From contig NZ_FOIU01000005.1 in assembly GCF_900111495.1 (NCBI RefSeq), positions 62,001 to 126,000 on the forward strand: a stretch of DNA of 64,000 nucleotides, read 5' to 3'. The notes beneath the pieces are model-generated. The model was not told where the DNA came from. It searched no databases and saw only the letters and a list, made by a program, of their open reading frames with translations. The position numbers and the translations under genes are program-made. Within the stretch, counting starts at the first letter, position 1, and each line of letters opens with the position of its first letter. Below are positions 41,743-47,374 of the stretch, piece after piece. Origin of the DNA: Chryseobacterium wanjuense (GTDB lineage: Bacteria > Bacteroidota > Bacteroidia > Flavobacteriales > Weeksellaceae).

Positions 41743-41815
41743 TTGATTCATCAGGACTCGAACCTGAACAACAAGAGTCAAAGTCTTGTGTGCTGACCAA
41801 TTACACTATGAATCA
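41743..41815 (-). tRNA. tRNA-Gln(UUG)
   Basis: Normal order. Acceptor TGATTCA/TGAATCA, D-arm GTGTAATTGGTCAGCAC, anticodon arm CAAGA-CTTTGAC-TCTTG (UUG), T-arm TCAGG-TTCGAGT-CCTGA, A73. A well-formed tRNA. Confidence 0.93.
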
Positions 41816-41867
41816 GTTTTAAGTTTTGAGTTATTACCCATTGTCCATTACTTATATTTAGGTCTGA

Positions 41868-41942
41868 GAAAAGCTTGTCTATATTTATAAACTATGCCTG
41901 TTATATTTGTAAAGATCTTCTGCGCTCAACAAACTTTTCTCT
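41868..41942 (-). repeat. Hairpin repeat R3, copy a
   Basis: The ends form GAAAAGTTTGTT/GACAAGCTTTTC-type pairing on the minus strand, with a conserved GAGCGCAGAAGATCTTTAC-like segment next to the 5' arm. The same element recurs at 42463, 42735 and 42882, always between tRNA genes. Confidence 0.65.
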
Positions 41943-41963
41943 TTCCATTTAAACCTATTTTTT

Positions 41964-42034
41964 TGTGAATTGTGAATTACTTTGTAGTCAATTTTTTAAA
42001 ATTCACTGGCGTAGCAAAATTCGCTACCCACTTA
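41964..42034 (-). repeat. tRNA-trailer repeat R2 (after tRNA-Glu)
   Basis: A diverged R2 copy beginning 12 nt past the tRNA-Glu 3' end. The outer palindrome is weaker (GTGAATAAGTGGGTAGC end) but the TTTTAAAATT centre is kept. Confidence 0.6.
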
Positions 42035-42046
42035 TTCACTTTTTTG

Positions 42047-42119
42047 TATTCTATAAGGGAATCGAACCCTTGTTTTCTGCTCGAAAGGCAGGCGTCCTGA
42101 ACCGTTAGACGAATAGAGC
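42047..42119 (-). tRNA. tRNA-Glu(UUC)
   Basis: Anticodon loop CTTTCGA (UUC), T-arm AAGGG-TTCGATT-CCCTT, D-region TCGTCTAACGGTTCAGGAC resembling proteobacterial tRNA-Glu. Acceptor GCTCTAT/ATAGAAT has one mismatch and one G-U. Confidence 0.85.
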
Positions 42120-42124
42120 GTTTT

Positions 42125-42198
42125 TTGAATTGTAAATCGTCAATTTGCTTTGCAGTCAAATTTTTAAAAATTGACTACAAAGTAATTCACCATTCACT
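42125..42198 (-). repeat. tRNA-trailer repeat R2 (after tRNA-Thr-like)
   Basis: R2 copy starting 8 nt past the tRNA-Thr-like 3' end: GTGAATGGTGAATTAC at one end, ATTGACGATTTACAATTC at the other. Confidence 0.65.
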
Positions 42199-42205
42199 TT
42201 TTTTG

Positions 42206-42276
42206 ACCACTGATCAGGAATCGAACCTGAACAACAAGAGTACATTTCCTGCATGCTGCCATTACATTATCAGCGG
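42206..42276 (-). tRNA. Atypical tRNA, anticodon UGU (Thr) with A33
   Basis: Acceptor CCGCTGA/TCAGTGG, T-arm TCAGG-TTCGATT-CCTGA, anticodon stem CAGGA/TCTTG with loop AATGTAC: the normally universal U33 is A. The 3' half equals that of tRNA-Gln in this array (TCTTGTTGTTCAGGTTCGA), so it looks like a duplicate with a changed 5' half. It may be non-functional or specialised. Confidence 0.7.
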
Positions 42277-42281
42277 TTTTG

Positions 42282-42365
42282 TGGAAGTAGTAGGATTCGA
42301 ACCTACTCAGCAATGAAGCAACAGATTTACAGTCTGCCCCGACTCTCCAACTTCGGCGTACTTCC
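42282..42365 (-). tRNA. tRNA-Tyr(GUA)
   Basis: Class II tRNA: acceptor GGAAGTA/TACTTCC, anticodon arm GCAGA-CTGTAAA-TCTGT, long variable arm (TGCTTCATTGCTGA), T-arm GTAGG-TTCGAAT-CCTAC, A73. Confidence 0.93.
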
Positions 42366-42462
42366 GGATTTGGTGCTAGTTGATTGTTGTTGGTTGATAG
42401 TTTTTAGATCATGCAATATCTCTAACTTCTAATCTCCAGCATCTAATTTCTTTTTTGTGAAG

Positions 42463-42535
42463 AAAAATAAAGCTTGTCATTATTTTTTTAGTTTGATATA
42501 TGAACTTCTTCGCTCGACAAACTCTTTTTTTCTTC
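42463..42535 (-). repeat. Hairpin repeat R3, copy b
   Basis: GAGTTTGTCGAGCGAAGAAG at the 5' side and GACAAGCTTTA at the 3' side on the minus strand, between tRNA-Cys and tRNA-Tyr. Simple AACCAACAACAATCAAC-like repeats lie beside it (42370-42400). Confidence 0.6.
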
Positions 42536-42561
42536 GGAACTAATCTCATTTTAGTTATTTG

Positions 42562-42643
42562 AGATGGTTATGGGATTCAAACCCACTCAGCTCACGCAAC
42601 GGTTTTGCAGACCGCCCCGACTCTTCCACTTCGGCGAACCATC
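42562..42643 (-). tRNA. tRNA-Cys(GCA)-like with long variable arm
   Basis: Acceptor GATGGTT/AACCATC, D-region CGCCGAAGTGGAAGAGTCGG like the neighbouring tRNA-Tyr, anticodon arm GCGGT-CTGCAAA-ACCGT (GCA), a long variable arm and T-arm GTGGG-TTTGAAT-CCCAT with C56 replaced by T. Class II architecture with a Cys anticodon is abnormal; it appears derived from tRNA-Tyr. Confidence 0.75.
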
Positions 42644-42734
42644 GTTTTTTAACAAGTTGTTAGTTGGTTGCTAGTTGATTGTTTTTAGATAATATTACAT
42701 CTCTAAATTCTCATTTCTAGCTTCTAACTTCTAC

Positions 42735-42807
42735 TAAAAAAATAAAGTTTGTCTCAATTTTTTGTTTGATATAAGAACTTCTGCGCTTTGACAAACTTTA
42801 TTTTACC
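42735..42807 (-). repeat. Hairpin repeat R3, copy c
   Basis: Minus strand AAAGTTTGTCAAAGCGCAGA ... AGACAAACTTTA; arms pair over about 11 bp. Between tRNA-Pro and the Cys-like tRNA. Confidence 0.65.
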
Positions 42808-42881
42808 TAAAATTTATATCATGTTTACAACTTCCCTCATCCATCTTCAATTTTCCAGCCTCAGGTGAGTTAAGAAAAAGC

Positions 42882-42955
42882 TTGTCTATATTATATCGTG
42901 TTTTTGGCGTAAAGATCTTCTGCTCTCGACAAACTTTTTCTTTTTCTCTTTGAAA
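42882..42955 (-). repeat. Hairpin repeat R3, copy d
   Basis: Minus strand GAAAAAGTTTGTCGAGAGC with AGAAGATCTTTACGCC, closing with AGACAAGCTTTTTC. Closest to copy a. Copies c and d are adjacent. Confidence 0.65.
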
Positions 42956-42969
42956 CAATTAACTTAGTC

Positions 42970-43050
42970 TGAATTGTGAATTGTCAATCTACTTTGATCG
43001 TTAAGTTTAAAATTCACTTGTGAAACAAAATTCACTATTGACCATTCATT
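42970..43050 (-). repeat. tRNA-trailer repeat R2 (after tRNA-Pro)
   Basis: Full-length R2: GAATGGTCAATAGTGAATTT at one end and ATTGACAATTCACAATTC at the other, starting 9 nt past tRNA-Pro. Confidence 0.7.
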
Positions 43051-43058
43051 TTTTTTCG

Positions 43059-43130
43059 TCTGGAAAGCAAGATTCGAACTTGCGACCTCCCGCGTCCAAG
43101 GCGGGTAAACAACCACCGTTATCTTTCCAG
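43059..43130 (-). tRNA. tRNA-Pro(UGG)
   Basis: Acceptor CTGGAAA/TTTCCAG, anticodon arm CCCGC-CTTGGAC-GCGGG, T-arm GCAAG-TTCGAAT-CTTGC, A73. Confidence 0.92.
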
Positions 43131-43137
43131 TTTTGCA

Positions 43138-43194
43138 GATTCACTTCAAAATTCTTCTCCGAGAGACAGTCGGATCCGAAGTTTTCCGTGAATC
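43138..43194 (-). ncRNA. Long irregular hairpin between tRNA-Asp and tRNA-Pro
   Basis: GATTCAC/GTGAATC closes a 57-nt hairpin continued by AAAA/TTTT, CTTC/GAAG and CCGA/TCGG with small internal loops and apical CTGTCTC. It lies inside the tRNA array on the same strand. It could be a small RNA, a processing element or a REP remnant. Confidence 0.45.
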
Positions 43195-43198
43195 TTTG

Positions 43199-43270
43199 CG
43201 GTCTATGCGAGAATCGAACTCGCAGTGCCTGAGCGACAGTCAGGCAGGTTAGCCATTACCTCAATAGACC
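43199..43270 (-). tRNA. tRNA-Asp(GUC)
   Basis: Acceptor GGTCTAT/ATAGACC, D-stem AGGT/ACCT, anticodon arm CCTGA-CTGTCGC-TCAGG, T-arm GCGAG-TTCGATT-CTCGC, G73. Confidence 0.92.
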
Positions 43271-43279
43271 ATTTTTTTG

Positions 43280-43353
43280 TGATTCCGACAGGACTCGAAC
43301 CTGTAACCCTGGGTTTAGAAAACCCATACTCTATCCAGTTGAGCTACGGAACC
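43280..43353 (-). tRNA. tRNA-Arg(UCU)
   Basis: Acceptor GGTTCCG/CGGAATC, anticodon arm TGGGT-TTTCTAA-ACCCA, T-arm ACAGG-TTCGAGT-CCTGT, A73. Confidence 0.92.
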
Positions 43354-43363
43354 TTGAAAATGT

Positions 43364-43428
43364 GAATGGTGAATTCTCAATCCGTTTTGCTTGTCAATTT
43401 TTTAAAATTCACTATTGACCATTCACAT
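43364..43428 (-). repeat. tRNA-trailer repeat R2 (after tRNA-Ile)
   Basis: R2 copy with GTGAATGGTCAATAGTGAAT at one end and a GGTGAATTCTCAAT end, starting 8 nt past tRNA-Ile; the inner GTTTCAC part is deleted. Confidence 0.68.
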
Positions 43429-43435
43429 TTTTTTG

Positions 43436-43509
43436 TAATCGCAGAAGGACTCGAACCTTCAACCTTCGGCGTATCAGACCGATGCTCCAACCAATTGAGC
43501 TATGCGATT
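43436..43509 (-). tRNA. tRNA-Ile(GAU)
   Basis: Acceptor AATCGCA/TGCGATT, D-arm GCTCAATTGGTTGGAGC, anticodon arm TCGGT-CTGATAC-GCCGA, T-arm GAAGG-TTCGAGT-CCTTC, A73. Confidence 0.92.
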
Positions 43510-43511
43510 AT

Positions 43512-43591
43512 TGTAATTTGTGAATCGTCAATCCGTTTTGCTTGTCAATTTTAAAATTCACTTGTGAAACAAAATTCATCATTGACCATTC
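43512..43591 (-). repeat. tRNA-trailer repeat R2 (after tRNA-His)
   Basis: Full-length R2 that matches the copy after tRNA-Pro closely; it starts about 10 nt past tRNA-His. Confidence 0.7.
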
Positions 43592-43600
43592 ACATTTTTG

Positions 43601-43672
43601 GGTATCTCCGGGGATCGAACCCTGTTCTCCGGTGCCACAAACCGACGCTTTACCAAATAAGCTAGAGAAACC
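43601..43672 (-). tRNA. tRNA-His(GUG)
   Basis: Anticodon loop TTGTGGC (GUG), stem TCGGT/ACCGG, acceptor GTTTCTC/GAGATAC with one mismatch, plus the His-specific extra G-1 opposite C73. First tRNA of the array in transcription order. Confidence 0.88.
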
Positions 43673-43678
43673 ATAAAA

Positions 43679-43705
43679 AAAGCGCCTCTTTTTGAGAGGC
43701 GCTTT
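43679..43705 (-). terminator. Terminator between a small ORF and the tRNA array
   Basis: AAAGCGCCTCT and AGAGGCGCTTT form an 11-bp stem with T/A-runs. It ends the 43730-43861 transcript, so the tRNA array depends on read-through or on an unseen promoter within 43672-43679. Confidence 0.85.
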
Positions 43706-43729
43706 ATATTTTTTTGACGTGTCAGTTCA

Positions 43730-43861
43730 TTAGCTGACCCCAATATATAAGCACCTTTTATCCACAAATTCACTATCAAGAATACATGCATACCCCAGTC
43801 CCATCGGCTCCTGTCCGTGTTGTCTTGAATACTGATTAGATATTTTATGTAACTGTTTCAT
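43730..43861 (-). CDS. Putative 43-residue small protein
   Basis: Starts MKQLHKISNQYSRQHGQEPM and ends YIGVS; followed 24 bp later by a strong terminator. On the minus strand a TTTACTTTGC -7-like box lies about 70 bp upstream. It shares a loose P-x-G-x-GY-x(2,3)-IL pattern with the 44246-44374 ORF. Function unknown; coding is supported by unit structure only. Confidence 0.4.
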   Translation of the reverse strand: MKQLHKISNQYSRQHGQEPMGLGYACILDSEFVDKRCLYIGVS

Positions 43862-44190
43862 TTTATTCTTGTTGTTTAAAAATGTTTCTGTTAAAGCTTG
43901 AAAACTTGTTGCTTTCAATTTTCGGTTGCAAAGTAAATATGATTTTTTTTAACTCGCAAATTTATTTTTCATTTAACTTATTGAAAATCAATTAATTAAT
44001 TCCATATTTTAGAATAAAGAATTTCCGTCCGCAATATTTTGCAGATGTCTTAAATACCTAAATGACTGTCTCTCATCGGGTTACTTATCACGCTTTATTT
44101 TCTTATTAATTGTTCATTGTTGATTAAATAATTTTCACTTTTATGGTTATTTTTTTTCATTCTAAATAATTTCTGTCCTAAAAACACAAA

Positions 44191-44215
44191 AAACGCCCCG
44201 ATCATCGAGGCGTTT
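44191..44215 (-). terminator. Terminator of the 42-residue small gene
   Basis: AAACGCC/GGCGTTT with inner CGAT/ATCG pairing, followed by a T-run on the minus strand. The gap 43862-44190 holds only AT-rich sequence and the promoter region of the small gene below it. Confidence 0.8.
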
Positions 44216-44245
44216 CTGCAGTATTTTGATTAAATTTTTACGAGT

Positions 44246-44374
44246 TTACGGTAAATAATTTTCAAAGCAAGCACATTTCGCCTCATTCAATATCATCCAT
44301 TCATATCCAAACGATCCCTTTAGTACAGGGTGATCGCATAGATTTAAACTGATATGTGCTCTTTGTATTGTCAT
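44246..44374 (-). CDS. Putative 42-residue small protein
   Basis: Encodes MTIQRAHISLNLCDHPVLKG continued by SFGYEWMILNEAKCACFENY and LP, with three Cys. A perfect -7 box TATCTTTG lies 16 bp upstream on the minus strand and a terminator 31 bp downstream, so it is a complete small transcription unit. Not recognised. Confidence 0.55.
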   Translation of the reverse strand: MTIQRAHISLNLCDHPVLKGSFGYEWMILNEAKCACFENYLP

Positions 44375-44483
44375 AATTTTATTGGTGCAAAGATAAATGT
44401 TTTTCTTAATTAAATAAAAGGTAACTGGGAGTGTTGGTGCAAATGATTCTATAATTGACGCTAATTTTTAGTGTTGAAAAAAT

Positions 44484-44574
44484 GCTTCGAGAGCCTCACT
44501 ATGGCAACGCGACAAATGTTTCGTTAATAATAAAACAGCTAGTATTAGAGATGTCATGCTGAGGTTCTCGAAGT
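44484..44574. repeat. REP-like inverted repeat
   Basis: GCTTCGAGAGCCTCA and TGAGGTTCTCGAAGT are 15-bp arms with two mismatches, around a 61-bp AT-rich centre, followed by GAGATTGCTTCGTCG and CTCGCAATGACG, a common Flavobacteriia intergenic repeat. Confidence 0.6.
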
Positions 44575-44637
44575 ATCTATATTACATAATTTTTACTTTG
44601 AGATTGCTTCGTCGCCCTGCTCCTCGCAATGACGAAA

Positions 44638-45660
44638 TCAATTCCTAAACATCCTGTTTCTTCCCGTCTTATATCTCGAAATATCTTTCAAAATCACTTC
44701 ATCATCAGGATTAAAATGCTTTAATTCATTTACAATTTCAGAATGAGTGGTTACTTTTTCCGCAATGATTTCGTAGGCAATATTTCTCGCTGTTGTCTGA
44801 AGTTTCGGATCTTTTTTAAATTCATATTTCATGGCTTCCAGATAAGTGATCTTCTTTTCTGAAGGTGTTTTTTTATATAACTCCTGAATTTGCTGATCGA
44901 GTTTTTTAACATCAAAAATATTCGCAAAATAATTATTCAGACAATTGAATGCATCGCGATCTTCTTCCCAGCCTTTCAATAAAATTTTCTGGGCTTCATC
45001 CGGCATTTCCATTTTTTTGCGGTAGATCAGAGAACCTTTTACCATCTGATTATTGTTCACATAATCGTCTACAACCATCTGATAATAAGTGTTTGCATTT
45101 TTAACATCATTAATTTCCCTGTACAAATCTCCCACTTTTTCTTTTTGTTCGAGTTCCTTATACAGATCGATTGCCTTTCGGTATTGTTTTGCTTTTTCGT
45201 AACAGTTGGCCGCTTCGGATTTGTTTTTTAATTTCTTAAGATAAATAACAGCCGCCTCAGTGTAAAATCCGCCGTCTTCCAAAGTTTTTGCGCCGCGATA
45301 GTGATCCCGAAGAAGATTCATATATACTTTTGCAGCTTTTTTATAATCTTTCTCGTCGATATATTTTTGGGCAAGATCTTCATATTTACTTCTGATTTTA
45401 TCGAAAAGAGAAGCTTCAAGATAGAAATTTCCGCCTCCATTCGCACCTTTTCGACTCTGCGAATTTTTCTCTTTTTCTTTGTCTTCCAAACGAAGAAGAA
45501 CAATAAAAATGATGAAAGCTACGATCGCAAAAATCACCAAAGTCCCAATAACACTCCAAAAACTTTGATGAAACAGCTGCGCCAAAATCCCGATAACCTT
45601 AATGATTACCAGAATAAAAAATGCCGCCATGAATTTGTCTATAAACTTCTGCCTATTCAT
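44638..45660 (-). CDS. Membrane-anchored TPR protein of the MoxR/vWA operon
   Basis: A 340-residue protein: two N-terminal membrane helices (FMAAFFILVIIKVIGILA and VIGTLVIFAIVAFIIFIVLL), a Gly-rich link, then TPR-like helix pairs (KYIDEKDYKKAAKVYMNLL; CYEKAKQYRKAIDLYKELEQ). It overlaps the upstream gene by 8 bp and is last in the operon, a probable scaffold at the membrane. Confidence 0.72.
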   Translation of the reverse strand: MNRQKFIDKFMAAFFILVIIKVIGILAQLFHQSFWSVIGTLVIFAIVAFIIFIVLLRLEDKEKEKNSQSRKGANGGGNFYLEASLFDKIRSKYEDLAQKYIDEKDYKKAAKVYMNLLRDHYRGAKTLEDGGFYTEAAVIYLKKLKNKSEAANCYEKAKQYRKAIDLYKELEQKEKVGDLYREINDVKNANTYYQMVVDDYVNNNQMVKGSLIYRKKMEMPDEAQKILLKGWEEDRDAFNCLNNYFANIFDVKKLDQQIQELYKKTPSEKKITYLEAMKYEFKKDPKLQTTARNIAYEIIAEKVTTHSEIVNELKHFNPDDEVILKDISRYKTGRNRMFRN

Positions 45661-47374
45661 CTTTATCCGATTTTAAAATGGTTTTGTCTTCGCTGAACAA
45701 ACGGTAAAGCAGAAGCACAACGCAAATGATAAGAATCCAAACAAACCAGTTGTAGCCGAACATTTCGATCAAAGGATAGAAAATATACGCTAACATCGCA
45801 ACTAAAACTATAATGAGAAAAATTTTAATTCCACCCGGGACATTATTACCCCCAATGTTTAAAGATTTTCTTTTTACAATAAAATTATACAAGCCAACAA
45901 CTCCTGTCATGAAAATTATCAACCAAATAATTTCCGAGAAAGAAATATTGTGTTTTGAGTAAGGTTTTTCTTTTTCCAGCGTTTCCACTTTTTTTGCTTT
46001 ATCGGGATCAACTGGTGGTGGCTCCGGGTATTCTTTAGTTCCGTAGAGACGGCCTAATGAATCTTCAATCAGAACCTGTTTTTTCTTCCATATACTTTTT
46101 ACGATTCCCTGATCTGCAGGTTTTCCCGAACTTATTTTTTTAAGCGAATCCGTGATTTTTTTCTTGTACTTTTCTTCACTTTGCGCTACATATTTTACGA
46201 TTTTTTTACGATAAACTCTTTTTAAAGAATCGGTTGAAGAGTTCTTTTTATCATTAAATTTAAAGATATCTTCCTGAATTTTATTAATTGGTCTTCCTCC
46301 TTTCTTTAAATATTCTTTATAACTTTTCCCTTCATCTCTCTCACTAAGATTTAATGATGCTTTCATATGCTCATCCATCAATTCGCGTCTCTTCCTACCA
46401 TACATCGAGTCGATTTTCATATCAATATCTGTAACCCCGGACTGATAGGCAACAACAGGTTTCATCAGATCTTTATTGACTTCTGAAATCTTTCCTGATG
46501 ATGCAACCGACGGAGCTTGCGCAGGTTCATCCTTACTTAAATGCATGAAAAATCTGAACAAAGCAATGGCAATCAAAAACACCCAAAATACCCAGCGGTA
46601 TTTTTCAGAATAGGTCGAGCCTGTTCCGTTCGAATTATTTCCACCGAATAATTTTCCGAACCATGTATTTTCCAGAAATTTAAACTTCCCAAATCCATCC
46701 CCTCTGGAAGTTCCCATCACATCCAGCGGAACACCAAGATCTACCGCTCTGTCGGGATATTTTTCAATATATTTTAAATATTTCTCTATTTCTTTTTTGT
46801 TACCCTTCATCACTTTTTGCAAGTCAAAAGGCAGACTTTTCATCCATTCCTCTTCTGTTTGTGGTTTTTGAAGGGCTTCCAGCACCTTTTCATCGTCCAT
46901 TTCTACAGTGTAGCTCTCAATTTTCTGAGGAATTTTCACACCGTTTAAAGGTTTTCGGATATTATCTTCAGACTGTTTTGGATGTTGAATTAATGAAAGC
47001 CAGTCGATTTCTTCATTTAATTTTACCAATCCGAACTCAGGATGCATGATCAGAAATTCAGAATCGATGCTTTGCCAGTCTTCAGGATTAATCTTGGGAT
47101 AAAAAGTGGTGTTTTCAGGAATGAAAAATTTATTATCAATACACTGAAAATAAGAATTTTTTCCAATTTCGCCCGGAGCATTATTTTTAAAAATCAAAAA
47201 ACAACCATACAAAACATTCGGCTGGTTGGAAGGTATCGGAAATGACTGAACTTCATCTAAATCTATCCCTAAAATTTCCATTTCATGAAGCCACGTCAAT
47301 GGTGAAGAACCTTTTATTAAAAGTCCTTTCCTGGGATAATTATTTTTCGGAAAAGGTTGTATTCTAAGTTCCAT
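45653..47374 (-). CDS. Membrane protein of the MoxR/vWA operon (bpX-like)
   Basis: A 573-residue protein: an N-terminal globular domain (ELRIQPFPKNNYPRKGLLIK), a charged middle, one membrane helix near residue 265 (WVFWVFLIAIALFRFFMHL), a long Lys/Glu-rich helical section and three more helices after 480. It overlaps both neighbours. The family resembles the bpX components of MoxR-vWA-beta-propeller ternary systems, but assignment is by context. Confidence 0.6.
   Translation of the reverse strand: MELRIQPFPKNNYPRKGLLIKGSSPLTWLHEMEILGIDLDEVQSFPIPSNQPNVLYGCFLIFKNNAPGEIGKNSYFQCIDNKFFIPENTTFYPKINPEDWQSIDSEFLIMHPEFGLVKLNEEIDWLSLIQHPKQSEDNIRKPLNGVKIPQKIESYTVEMDDEKVLEALQKPQTEEEWMKSLPFDLQKVMKGNKKEIEKYLKYIEKYPDRAVDLGVPLDVMGTSRGDGFGKFKFLENTWFGKLFGGNNSNGTGSTYSEKYRWVFWVFLIAIALFRFFMHLSKDEPAQAPSVASSGKISEVNKDLMKPVVAYQSGVTDIDMKIDSMYGRKRRELMDEHMKASLNLSERDEGKSYKEYLKKGGRPINKIQEDIFKFNDKKNSSTDSLKRVYRKKIVKYVAQSEEKYKKKITDSLKKISSGKPADQGIVKSIWKKKQVLIEDSLGRLYGTKEYPEPPPVDPDKAKKVETLEKEKPYSKHNISFSEIIWLIIFMTGVVGLYNFIVKRKSLNIGGNNVPGGIKIFLIIVLVAMLAYIFYPLIEMFGYNWFVWILIICVVLLLYRLFSEDKTILKSDKDE

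Noticed and set aside
41743..43672. CRISPR or integron reading of the tRNA array repeats
   Set aside because: Repeats R2 and R3 are palindromic, variable in length and tied to tRNA 3' ends; no integrase, cas gene or attC-like core was seen.
43579..43791. 70-codon minus-strand ORF over tRNA-His
   Set aside because: It runs through the terminator and tRNA-His, so it is a chance frame.
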